Source: Branchipolynoe longqiensis (lineage: Eukaryota; Annelida; Polychaeta; Phyllodocida; Polynoidae). From it: a stretch of 64,000 nucleotides of DNA. The stretch lies in NCBI GenBank assembly GCA_030323885.1, contig CM059190.1:88821865-88885864 (forward strand), given 5' to 3'. The number at the start of each line of letters is the position of its first letter. Within the stretch, counting starts at the first letter, position 1. The translations under genes were made by a program, and so were the position numbers. The notes beneath the pieces are model-generated. The model was not told the origin of the DNA. It did not search any database and saw only the letters and a program-made list of their open reading frames with translations. Positions 43,035-53,889 of the stretch are shown here, piece by piece.

Positions 43035-46000
43035 GTCCATTAGTTGTTTAAGCAGGGAAAATTTCAGTCATAGATGACTGGTCTTCCTCATTCCACTGCT
43101 GTTCGATAGAAAGCCCGAGCCTACACTTTTACCGACCCAAGGGATTTTTAACCTCCCACACCACAGACATGGTATGAGAGCAACGGGCCTTTGATGACGC
43201 TGTAAGTTATACACAGCGGTGGAAATCCAAATTGGCAGAGCTGGGGGCACGGGGAATCGAACCGCTGACCCTCAGATTAGGAGTCTGACCTAGAAAAAAG
43301 TCAGACACTCTAACCACTCCACCACAGAGAACGCTGTCACAAACTTTTATAAACTTCACTAACCAAACCCTAAATCATAAGTAAAATCAGGTACACCTAA
43401 TACACGCTGTAATGCTCATGCCTTCCTCCATGCGCACAGGTAAAAGTTACGGAGGTATGCATGACTATATATCAAAAGAGGCCATATGTGCTGTATGCAC
43501 CAGCACATACGCCCCAAACCCAATCACTAAGCTAAAAATAAATTCAAAACGAAATCATAACTCGTGAAATCAAGCAACCACTATCCTAAAAATATTATTT
43601 AAAGTAAGTAAAATAAATATGGTAGAAGAAATTGAATGCAAACTGGGAAGGGGCACACACTTCGCCCACCTAAACTGCTAGAGCGCATCCAATGAAATAG
43701 ACATAATAAAAATGCATCTAAAAAAAGACAATCTAGATGTACTAACGTTATCAGAGACATGGTTCACTGACAAACACCAAAACAACACCCTCAATATAGA
43801 CGGATATAGGTTTGTACGTAATGACAGACAACATATTAATGCAATAAACCAAACAAAAAAGGGTGGAGGTGTTGCCATTTATTGCAAAGCCATCAAAACC
43901 TTGACACTGAGAGGCTAAAACCAACAAATCTCTCAAATGAGCACATAGAACTACTATGGTGCCTCATATAAAAACAAAAAAACAAGCAAATGTAGCCATA
44001 GTGAGCCGATATAGGCCACGGTCAGGTGAAATTGAAGTATTCCTTGAAGCAATAGAAAAAAAGAGTATAAACACTGTAAAAAAATCAACAAATGCAGAAA
44101 TCTTTGTGCTAGGGGTCTTCAATGTGAATTACAGCAGCAATGACAAAAATAAACTAATGCTGCAAACCACCGTCAAAAGCTTAGGCCTGCAGCAGCTCAT
44201 CACTGAAAGCACAAGGCTAAGCAACAATAGCTCAACAATAGATCTAATACTAACCAACTCAAACCATGCCACAAAATGGGGCACGAGAAGCTGGGGTATA
44301 AGTGACCACAAACTAGTATATGTAACAAGGAAAAAGCTTAAAAGCACAAATCACTATGAATACAAAATGGGCAGGTCCCTAAAAAACTACTCAGAAGATA
44401 TAGAAATAAGAAAATTAACTGATGAGATGTGTCCCATTAAGAAAAGAAAAAAAAAACAAAAAAAAAACAGGACCCCTGGGTAGACAATGACCTGCTAACA
44501 CTGATCACAACCAAAAGTAAACTGGGTGATAAAGCAAAGCACACAGAAACTATAGAAGACAAACTGGCCTACCATATCGCCAGAAACAACTCTCTCAAAG
44601 CTGTGAGAACAGCAACAATGAAATACATAATAAAGCAGGACAAAGACTGGGGAAGCAACGCAAACAAATTCTGGACAAATGTAAACCTATTATTCCCAAA
44701 AAAAACCAAAGAAGAGCATACAAACTTCCAAGATAACAAAGGGACAATGCTCAGACAAAGATGCAGCAAACAAACTGAACACACACTTTGCCACAATAGG
44801 GCAAAAGCTGTCAGAAAAATAAAAAAGATGGGAAAACAGATCAGGAACTGTGCAGAACGAAATCCCCAGTAGCAAAACAGATATGATAGAAGTAAAAATA
44901 TTAATAAATGACATAGTCACGAATAAACCAAGTGGAATAGATGAAATACCAACCAAAATACTGAGAGAGGCACTCCAAGCCATCCCGGCCACAATAGTAG
45001 ACCTATTCAACATCTCCTTTGAATAGGGGCGTTTCATCTCAGCCTGGAAAATGGCAACCATCACCCCCATTCACAAAAATGGAAACAAACAAACATGGGA
45101 AACTACAGGCCAATATCAATTCTTCAAACTCCAGGCAAGCTCATTGAAAAAGTGTTACATAGACAAATAAATGAACACCTGGAAAAAATTGATATACTAA
45201 ATGAAAGACAAGGGGGCTTCAGGAAACTGCACTAGTTGGACAGCCAACTAAACTACAACCTATGCATAAATAAAATTATCCAAAAGGCAAACCAAACTCT
45301 GGCTATTTGCAAAGCTAAGAGACTACATGACACAAGAAATGTCAATAAAAATCTTCAAGGGCATGGTGCTCCCCTATTTTGACTATGGATATGTAAACTA
45401 CATGGGTGCAAGAATAGAACCTCTTTAAAAAACTGCAAATACTGCAGAACAGAGCCCTAAAAATCTGCCTAAGAGTAGACAAGCTGCACCCCCACCTATG
45501 ATATATACAAAAGAAACAAAGTGAAATTACTAGAAATTAGGAGAATAATTCGTTTGAAAACATTAGCATATAGATATGGTCAAAACAATAAACGCCTAAC
45601 AAAACCACAAAGGGCTACTAGAGCAAATAATGCGCCACTAGTAAAGCAGACCAGAAGCCAAATAAAAGCTCGAGAGAGAGAGAGAAGCACGCTGGAAATG
45701 GCTGCCAAGGTGCGGAATACCCAAATGGTAAAGGAACGTCAAATACCTGACCTAAAAACATGCAAAAAATATCTGTGCAAAATAAGGCTAGGAAACCCCC
45801 CACTAAGCTGCACTGCAAAGGGGTATGTGATATGTCACGGCTCACCAGCGGGATGCCCAATGGAAGGTAACCATGCCAAAAGTACCCAGATAACACACCA
45901 CACAGCTATGTACAAGCCTATGATATGTACATAGGAGTAGGCTAGTCTAGTAATAAGAGTAGAAGAAAAGAAAATACATATATGCCGAGAAAATAAAAAA

Positions 46001-46200
46001 ACAACTAATATAGGCTACTAACCATACCAACCAACTATCTATCTGCTACTGAAATGCAGGCAAACAAATACCTTATCAGCAGCTACTGTGTGGTAAGATA
46101 ACACCAACACTACAACTGGCCAGCATTGAAACAAGCCTGAATACCCGGGCTTATATGCTATGGACAGGATAAATACAGCCTCAATACAAATTTAAAAAAA
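42690..46200 (+). pseudogene. LINE copy 3: ORF1 end, endonuclease, RT core deleted, tail and 3' UTR
   Basis: It starts with the ORF1 C-terminus (HSRNQEYQRLVDECIP, RYDIGMMDGIHYTEEYSRYV, ENWKEHQGSKT; the D-G-I-H box is SGNH-esterase-like). After a SINE (43003-43335) comes the endonuclease (LTLSETWFTDKHQNNTLNID, SDHKLVYVTRKKL). The pre-RT region follows with indels. At 45234 GGFRKLH joins directly to LDSQLNYN, removing about 585 bases that hold the RT catalytic motifs. The tail (APLVKQTRSQIKARERERS) and 3' UTR follow. Confidence 0.8.
43003..43335 (-). mobile_element. SINE with a different tRNA-like head but tail A, poly(A)
   Basis: On the minus strand it starts TCTGTGGTGGAGTGGTTAGA (box A), has GGTTCGATTCCCCGTGCC (box B), a body not seen in the other SINEs, and then tail A (GCAGTGGAATGAGGAAGACC...) ending in 31 A. 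It is inserted between ORF1 and ORF2 of LINE copy 3. Confidence 0.8.
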
Positions 46201-46204
46201 AATT

Positions 46205-46318
46205 AAAACTAGGTTAGGGCAAGGAGAGTGGAATGAGGAAGATCATTTGTCTGCGATTGAAATTTCCCTGTTTGATCAACTAATGTACAAACAACAAAAA
46301 CACACACACAAAAAACAC
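46205..46318 (+). mobile_element. SINE tail A fragment
   Basis: GGTTAGGGCAAGGAGAGTGG to CTAATGTACAAACAACAAAA. The head is missing. Confidence 0.65.
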
Positions 46319-46871
46319 ACCAAGTAGCAACGTAGTTTTAGTCTCGCTTCAGGAACCAGTGGACAGCAACTCAGAATACACCTAGGCCCTATTCGATTAC
46401 GACTATCCGGATCATTCAGATCATCCGACTCGTCAGAATTTCAAATAGAACACCCTGATGTGAACCGACAAATATATAAGCAGTGTGCAAAATGACCTGA
46501 CTCCAATCCCCCAGGTCTTGGCTGGGGGTATCAGGAGCATTTGTGCTGGTACATGTAGTGAGACCCCATACTGCAAAGCTACACTTTTTCTTCTTTTATT
46601 AATGTAAAATAACATCCAGATTAAAATAGACATATAACTAATCTATGCAATCATGAAATACTTAATCCTATCGGGCTGTAGTTATATTGGTTATTTAATG
46701 ACAACAAATTTTGGATTAAGCCACCATTTTTTCCGCCCCAAGCGCATTCGTTTAGGCAACCCTAGGTTGTAGGGTCTGCGCATGAGCAAAAAAGTGGTTA
46801 TGATCATCCAAGGTGATTAATCGATTAAGGCCACATTGATCCGCTAGTTCCCTACGCCATACTAGACTTAC

Positions 46872-47038
46872 CGCTATTTCGACACATCCCAGTGCTGGAG
46901 CCATTGCTCTCACAGTGAGATGATTGCCCAACGAGCGTCCAGTGTTCTTGGCAAGTCCATTCACAACCATTTGCATCCCAGCTGAGGGCATCTGTAGCGA
47001 TAGTCGCGTTGCCGCAACCATTTTCTGCTGCGATAACA
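46872..47038 (-). CDS. Exon C of the minus-strand extracellular glycoprotein gene
   Basis: The acceptor is TTGATTCATTGTTGCAG and the donor AATAGCG|GTAAGT. In the frame that joins exons B and D (phase 2 to 1) it reads VIAAENGCGNATIATDALS, WDANGCEWTCQEHWTLVGQS, SHCESNGSSTGMCRNS. Five cysteines and two sequons (N-A-T, N-G-S) fit an extracellular module. A second frame is also open (MVVNGLAKNTGRSLGNHL); I reject it because its end phase does not fit exon D, which has only one open frame. Confidence 0.65.
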
Positions 47039-47236
47039 CTGCAACAATGAATCAATGTGGAGAAAAGGCTGATGACTATACGACAGCAATTGCAGAATCA
47101 GTTTCAAATTCTAGAAGGTTATATTTATTATATGTCTGTCGGTTCTGGGTGCATGCGGTTGGAGCCACCTGGGTAACAGCACAGCTCAGCTAAAGTAGGC
47201 CAAGCAGTGGCCAGCCTGAGATATTGTCACTACAAA

Positions 47237-47870
47237 CAGAGAGCGTGTATAGATGAGAGGGACAACTCTCATACTAGACCGTGTAACAGCTGCTGACTGT
47301 GGCGCTCCAAGTGGTGGTTGTTGAACAGTTTATGACACAGCTGTATGCATACTGGCAAACTCAAGGCATTGTCAGTGGTCGTGTGCAATCTTCATACAGA
47401 AAAAGTGAAATATCTCTAAAACCACACCACCTAGAAACAAATCGCTTGGTACACATATAGAAAACATGTTTACCGAAAAGATTATATTAAATTTATAAGG
47501 TTAGGCTTCTGGATTTCTATTAATTTTGAATAAAACTGACTTTTTGCACTGCACGTACCAGCAAACTCAATGCATTGTCAATGGCAGTGAGCAATCTTCA
47601 TACAGAAAAAGTGAAATATCTCTAAAACCACAACCCCTAGAAACAAACTGATTTGAATACACATAGAAAACACGTTTACCAACAAGATTATATTAAATTG
47701 ATATGGTTAGGGTTCTGCATTTCTATGAATTTTTAATAAAACTAATGTTTTGCACTGTGCGTGCCGACAAACGCAAGGCTTGTTCAACAATAACCGGGAG
47801 AGGCGCCACTGTAACCTGTGTTACGGATTTTTTCGGGAGTTGTCCCTCTCATCTATATACACGCTCTCTG
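47237..47870. mobile_element. Second copy of the 7-bp-TSD inverted-repeat element
   Basis: It starts CAGAGAGCGTGTATAG and ends with the inverse. The flanks CTACAAA (47230-47236 and 47871-47877) are an exact duplication. The interior again has two 210-base modules. The inserted site differs from the 13.1 kb copy, so both are independent insertions. Confidence 0.85.
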
Positions 47871-47997
47871 CTACAAACTAATTATATCTTGTCATTTGTC
47901 TACGTGTAATGTCAATAATAATAGATAAAAGTTTATTCAGCAGGTGCTCAAAGCCCTAACGGTGGCTGGAAACTCACTCGCACATCGCACCAGAGGA

Positions 47998-48336
47998 ACC
48001 CAGACGGAATGGCCGAATGAGTTAGAGCGCCCGTCTCCCGTCCTGGTAGATCGTGGGCTCGTGGGTTCGAGCCCTGGTCGAGTCAAACCAATGACTTAAA
48101 AATTTATAATTGTCACTTCCTAGCCTGGCGGTCGGCATTATTAGGATAGGACAAGGACTGGTTGACTCAGTGTCAGGATAATGTGACTGAGTGGGATATT
48201 GGGTCATGGTGCCGGTGGCCTGGTTTCCCAGTGGGACAGCACTATAAAGTTGCCATGAGTGCGCACTGTCACAAGTCGGTACCCGTCCTGATATGACCTT
48301 AGATGTTGCTAGGATGTAAAACAACAAACAAATGAA
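47998..48336 (+). mobile_element. SINE, head 1 with tail B, 12-base target duplication
   Basis: CGCACCAGAGGA stands on both sides (47986-47997 and 48337-48348). It is full length from ACCCAGACGGAATGGCC to ACAACAAACAAATGAA. Confidence 0.9.
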
Positions 48337-48618
48337 CGCACCAGAGGATATATCGCGGGCAGAGTGAGTCAGCGCCGCCAGACAAGTTACAGCGTTTGAA
48401 GGCAGGGGGCAACACAATCGGTCCAGTTGCATAATAGATGAACAATTTAATAACAGATCAGTATAGTAGATGACTTAGAATATATTAATAAGCTGTGAAA
48501 GCTTCCGATTAATTATACTTACATCACATACTTCAGGTATGAAGAAATAATTCTTGAAGTAATAACTATATACCTAACTACAATGTGAATTAAATAATAA
48601 ATTACTCAAAAGCACCTA

Positions 48619-48955
48619 TGTTTGTTTGTTGTTTTACATCCTAGCAACATCTAAGGTCATATCAGGATGGGTACCGACTTGTGACAGTGCGCACTCATGG
48701 CGATTTTATAGTGCTGACCCACTGGGAAACCAGGCTGCCAGCACCATGACCTGATATCCCACTCAGTCACATTATCCTGACACTGAGCCAACCAGTCCTT
48801 GTCCTATCCTATTTATGCCGAGCGCCTGGCTAGGAAGCGACAAATATAAATTTTTAAGTCATTGGTTTGACTCGACCAGGGTTCGAACCCACGACCCCAC
48901 GATCTACCAGCACAGGTACGGACGCTCTAACTCACTCGGCCATCCCGTCTGGTCA
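48619..48955 (-). mobile_element. SINE, head 1 with tail B, antisense
   Basis: A full-length antisense copy. The flanks share AAAGCACC as a probable target duplication. Confidence 0.85.
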
Positions 48956-49111
48956 AAGCACCAATGGAAATTCTAGCATATTTAGGGCAAAATAAAGAGA
49001 AACGGAAAACTGAGGCGTTATTTATCTTGAGCTAAATTAAACCACCAAATCCTTTTACCAATGTGGTTGGTATATCATGCAGTGGACGCTATTCTCTGGG
49101 GCATAACTAAA

Positions 49112-49443
49112 GTAAAGCTTATTTTATTTAACAACGCCTCTAGAGCACATTGATTGTTGTATCATTGGCTATTGGACGTCAAACATGTGGTCATTCTGAT
49201 ATATTTCTTTGGAGGAAACCTGCTGCTGCCACATAGGCTACTCTTTCCGATAAGCAGGAAGGGGTATTTTATATGCACTTTACCAAGGACAGGACAGCAC
49301 ATACCACAGCCTTTGATGAACCAGTTGTGGACCACTGGTTGGAACGGAAAATAGCCCAAACTGGAAATGTGTCCGCTGAGCAGGATCGATAGGATGACCG
49401 ACAGCTTCACAGGTGGACATGGTACCGTCTGAGCTACGTCCCG
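49112..49443 (-). mobile_element. Molluscan-type SINE, antisense copy
   Basis: The same family as 13745-14078, opposite strand: TTATTTAACAACGCCTCTAG, GTATTTTATATGCACTTTAC, GATGAACCAGTTGTGGACC, GTCTGAGCTACGTCCCGC. Confidence 0.8.
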
Positions 49444-49478
49444 CTCCTCTGGGGTATAACTAATCAAAGGCACAGTAC

Positions 49479-49591
49479 CTGACATTGGCCAAGGACGAGA
49501 CATTTTGCAAGGTGTTGTTTAGAATATTGACACACTTCATCATGCTCGTCTGTGTTTTCCCATCGAATTCCAAGAATGTAGAAAGCAGTAT
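49479..49591 (-). CDS. Exon B of the minus-strand extracellular glycoprotein gene
   Basis: The acceptor CTTTGTACAATTTGTTCCTTCAG is strong; the donor AATGTCAG|GTACTG is acceptable. The frame that fits exon C (phase 0 to 2) reads ILLSTFLEFDGKTQTSMMK, CVNILNNTLQNVSSLANV, with N-N-T and N-V-S sequons and a helical look; another N-V-S forms across the junction. A second frame (TAFYILGIRWENTDEHDEV) is also open, in phase 1 to 0. It would fit exon A on the left but not exon C on the right. Confidence 0.55.
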
Positions 49592-49779
49592 CTGAAGGAA
49601 CAAATTGTACAAAGAAAAGGATCTTAGTCATTGCTTCCTGGCCATATAGGATACAGAATCTTTTTCTTAAACATAGGTTTGGGAAATACATAACTTATTC
49701 AAACAGCAGCATAAACTTTGGCTTTTCGCAGGCCTCTTGGTAAAATCACATTTGGTATATGATAAGTAGAATCAATAGT

Positions 49780-50240
49780 AAAAGACTTTTCAAGTTAAAC
49801 ATTTTTGGTAAAAACCAGTTTCCCTAAAAAATGTAATAATGAGTTGTGGATGGAATTGGGACAACTCCATGACACCCTTATTTTCAAGGACATCTCACCA
49901 AAATGTGATGCACTGTCAGTATACATCTGCAGCACTCACACTGAGGTGGATGGGTTCCCAGCCAAAATAAAACTATGCGTGAAGAATATATGACCAATAT
50001 GGGAGCAACAGAAGATAACTTTGTCCCGTCTCGACCGTCTGTAGGAGGACTGACAATCTCCCAAGACTGGCTTCACAGAACGAAGTTTGTTCACTCCCGC
50101 ATCGTTCCATTCATCCTGCCAGTGAGACATGATGTACTTGTCACTGTGAAATGTAAGATCTGTATATGGGATACCCAGGTGGACATGAGGCAAGTTAAAA
50201 GCAGCTTTGGCAGAGCGGTAATTAAGGTAATACTAATAGT
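49780..50240 (-). pseudogene. LINE C-terminal (RNase H side) relic
   Basis: The minus strand reads YRSAKAAFNLPHVHLGIPY, IMSHWQDEWNDAGVNKLRSV, KPVLGDCQSSYRRSRRDKVI, FCCSHIGHIFFTHSFIL, then a C-x2-C-like CECCRC with LTVHHILVRCP. This is the tail after RNase H in I-clade-type LINEs. Confidence 0.75.
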
Positions 50241-50715
50241 TGTGTCACTGAGTCGCGGAACTCCTTCCTAAAGTTTGATGCTATTTAGTAACGGTTGGGA
50301 TGAATTGTCGGTTAGGGGACTCATTGCTGGCATGGGCACAGAACACGATAACGTACACATGAGAAGAACATAACTTTATTCCCATGACAGGCCGGTTTCA
50401 GCGTGCAGGTCAGTCCTTAATCAGTGCGGAGGTGCTATACCCAAAAATAAAGTCTGACATCAGAAGAGATGTTACACTGACAGTGGTCAGTGGTAGAGTG
50501 CCTGTGTGTTGGGCAGTGGGGTACGAGGAGTGTGGGGTACAGGTGTGCTTTGATTGGCTAGTGGGATGGAGGCTGGCCAATCAGGATGGGAGGTAGTCTG
50601 ATTGTGATTGCACACAATGCAGCACATTCCACTTCCCCATCACCATGTACAAACCAAATGTGATCGCTCCAACAGGGCTGACATAGTCAACGCATAGAGT
50701 TGTCAGACTGTGCAA

Positions 50716-51556
50716 TAGATAAAAGATTCACCCGGTACTTGTAGTACACGGGTGAAGACCAGCCTTATATAAATATGGGCGAAAATAGTGTTAGTATGGA
50801 ACAAGAAGTAGAATGCCTGGCACCAGTGTCAAATGGTTACTTATATCAGAACAGAATTAGTGAAATGGGAGAGAATGCAAAAGGACAAGATGGTGGCCGC
50901 AGAACAGCATCGATTTCAGATTTAAATCTTATTAAACTAGATATTATATAATATTTTTCAACTCAAAGGTAGCGGGCTATCAATAAGACATATGTAAAGA
51001 ATAATTGTTGCTTCTTAGATTGTGAAATTAGGCTCTCAATTCATTAACCCGCATTTTCGACCGTTTTTATCATCATCATCATCATGCTGTCTGTCGCAAT
51101 GCGACAAAGACTGCTTTTATTTCTTAACCGCCGCTATTTCGTGCAGTTATGCATTTCATAGAAGCTGCTTGCAAAATGTTGAAGTGCTGCTGGCTTTTGC
51201 AAGTTACTAGCAGCACCCTCTCGGGGAGCAAATAGAGGTCTCACACCGGCAAGAACACGTCAAGACAGGTGCAAACTATTTGTCCCTGCAGTAGCTGGCC
51301 GGGAGATGTTGGGATTTCCCTTCATCACCGCCCTTAATGCTGCCATGGAAGCATGGTTTTCTGTTAGGGTTTGCTCCCTTAGCCTTTGGTTCTATCAAGA
51401 ACCTATACCACAAGGCAGTGGTTTACAACTTTGCAAGGCAGGGGCGTCAAACTCCCTGAGGTATTTTAACAGATAGGTACTGCATTACCCGTTTTTATAT
51501 AGGATTGGTATTTACCCATGTACTGCGACTGCGAGTACCGGGTGAATCTTTTATCT
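50716..51556 (+). mobile_element. Hairpin-ended TIR element, copy 2, with small ORF and insertion
   Basis: It has the same ends as 36199-36609. Near the left TIR a TATATAAATATGGGC box precedes ATG 50796; the frame (MEQEVECLAPVSNGYLYQNR...) runs 51 codons to 50951 without indel against copy 1. About 420 bases (51065-51490) beginning TCATCATCATCATCATGC are inserted before the right end. Confidence 0.7.
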
Positions 51557-51814
51557 AACTGTGCAAGTGCACTTCGGTAAAACTTTTACTACAAAAATAC
51601 AAAGATGGCGACTCCACCTGGAAACGGAACCTAATAACATTTCTGGCGTCTCTTTTTTGGTTACTGTTGATTAACCAGGGATCTTGCCTTATGCCAGTAA
51701 TGCCGTGAGAGAGGCTAAGTAGCAACACATATCAATAGCTAAGTCTTTGACTCGGCTAGGGGTCCGAACCCAGGGTTTTGAATTCCAAAACCTGCCAAGA
51801 CGGGAAGCGGGCGT

Positions 51815-52010
51815 TCAAACCGGCCGGGGTGGCCGAATGATTTGAGCATCAAACCAATGACTTACAAATTGTAACTTGTTGCTACCTTAGTACCTAGCCT
51901 GGTGTTCGGTATTACTAGGATAGGATATGGAGTAATGGAATGAGGAAAACCAATAGTCCGCGATTGAAAATGCCCTTTCTTACTCAACTAATGTACAACA
52001 ACAACAAATG
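51815..52010 (+). mobile_element. Degenerate SINE with tail A
   Basis: CGGCCGGGGTGGCCGAATGA...TCAAACCAATGACTTACAAA, then GGAGTAATGGAATGAGGAAA to AACTAATGTACAACAACAAC. The B-box is deleted. Confidence 0.65.
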
Positions 52011-52166
52011 ATTCGACCATCCGAGCTGGGCTATTTAAAACATTCAAAGCAGCATTATTGTACGAATTACAAAAGTATCAGCAAACACCACTGGACGGGA
52101 TTAAAAGCCACGGCTAGAAATACATTTGAAAAAAAACAAGTTTTAAATTAGTGTCACATAACAATA

Positions 52167-52741
52167 TGTGAGTCTGTCTCACAAAAATGGGCCAATTGGT
52201 GGTTTTAATAACAAAATGCACAAAAGAGTGGGAATGCATCGCCAAAATACTCTGGATTAAAGTTTCCTGCATGGGAACGGTTATAAGGAACAACGCTGTG
52301 AAAACCATGGTTGAAAATATTTTAAAATGTTAAAAAAGGGAAATCTTATTTCTTGCCTAAAAAGAAGAAAAAATAAGGTGAAATTTCCATTTTGTTCATG
52401 TAGTGTTAAAAAAAAAGAGGCTGCATACAAAAAAAAGGGTTCATCAATATATTTGTCTAAATGATCTCTATTTTCAAAGAGCAATTTTGATCAATTTAAC
52501 AGATATTGGCGTCGCAATTGTTAAAGTGTAGTGCATTTCTTTGTTTCATATTAAATTATTCTATAAACAAACAGGGTTGTTGTACTTTCTCTACCTTTAC
52601 ATTCAGTATAAATTTAAGAACTTTCTAACACCTCTGTCAATACTAAACTATAATTATGCCGTTCGACGCCGACATCCAATGGTCGATGCCGACATCTTTC
52701 CCCCATGCTCCAATTGGCCTATTTTCATGAGACTGACTCAT
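52167..52741. mobile_element. TIR element, GTGAGTCTGTCTCAC ends, copy 1
   Basis: The left GTGAGTCTGTCTCACAAAAA...GGCCAATTGG and the inverted right CCAATTGGCCTATTTTCATG...GAGACTGACTCAT form the TIR. The interior module TTGGCGTCGCAATT...CGACGCCGACATCCAATGG is shared with 60808-61286. Confidence 0.65.
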
Positions 52742-53235
52742 GTACTGACTTCAGGATTAACCAATTCCATTTTACTCACCGAAAATGATAATATTAGCAA
52801 ACGTTCAACTTATACAAAGCATCTGTCATTGATAACAACAAAAAATAAAAATGAAAAAAAGTGAAAAATGAAAAGAAAAGTGAGGCAAAATTGAGTAAGA
52901 TCTTACCTTGTAATATCTGTTAAATCACCATTAACCGCTGGTAAGTTTGTGCTTCTTTTTAGTTAACGTAAAGTGCAGTGAAACTAAAATATTAATTTGT
53001 TATGCCCAAACAGAATCGGTGTTGACACCGACCAAAAGTGTCTCTTTTATGCAAAAAAAAATTAATTACAACATGACGAGATCTTAAACCCAAAAGATTT
53101 CATTTTTATAAACAAGCCACTTATTACTACAAAAGATTTATTTTAGTACAAAAGAAAATGTGGTGCAAAGTTTGTCTATATATCTGTACCACTTATGGTC
53201 GGAAGACTAGTGGTACGGCACCGACAAAAGATGCA

Positions 53236-53402
53236 CTGTAAAACCTCTCTAACCGACCACCTCCACAGATCGACCACTCCCCCATATTTGGGTCCAACAA
53301 TACCATTTTAACCATATTCTAACTCTCTAATCCGACAACCTCCTTAAATGGACCACTTAAAGTCGATCCCAAGGTCGGTCGATTTAGAGAGGCTTGACTG
53401 TA
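53236..53402. mobile_element. Short pogo/Tigger-like MITE
   Basis: CTGTAAAACCTCTCTAACCG on the left and the inverse of CAGTCAAGCCTCTCTAAATC on the right, TA beside the right end. 167 bases, no coding. Confidence 0.6.
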
Positions 53403-53479
53403 TATCAATCAAATTCATTTACTCCACCCCCCCCACCCAAAGAAATGTTAAAAGCTGTTAAAAAATGTTATGTATCAAT

Positions 53480-53736
53480 GTTAAAAGCTGCTAAGTCCGA
53501 TGAAATCAACAACTTTTCAAAACCTAATCCTCACCTACATTTAATCCTAAATATCCAATTTAGATACTGGGTCCATTTAATAGAACTTGTTAATGCTGAC
53601 GCCTTTGGTATCGGGCATTTCAAAGTTTTCACTTCAAATATCTCCAAAATGAAAGTGAGGTAGATTACAACAATGATATTTATGTAAAGAAATGTCAGAA
53701 ACTGAAAACCATCGGACTGTGCAACTGTAATAGAAC
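53480..53736 (-). mobile_element. TAGTCCGATG-family MITE, diverged copy
   Basis: It begins GCTGCTAAGTCCGATGAAAT and ends ACCATCGGACTGTGCAACTG. The interior has TTCAAATATCTCCAAAATG in antisense sense to the 56.7 kb copy. Confidence 0.5.
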
Positions 53737-53889
53737 TAAACCCATGAAATCCAAAAATAATAACCAAAGCAGGGTCATAGGTTAACTGAACGAAGTATAC
53801 CCAAATATACATATTTGTATCTATAGACAGAGAAAAAGAATACATTACTATAATTAGCATCGAATGCTCTACTCAGGAAATGTCATATG

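Noticed and set aside
46752..47039. Second open frame in exon C (MVAATRLSLQMPSAGMQMVV)
   Set aside because: Its phases (1 to 0) do not fit exon D, which has only one open frame starting in phase 1.
49805..50271. Plus-strand frames at 49.8-50.3 kb
   Set aside because: The minus strand reads a LINE RNase H-side tail there, so the plus frames are shadows.
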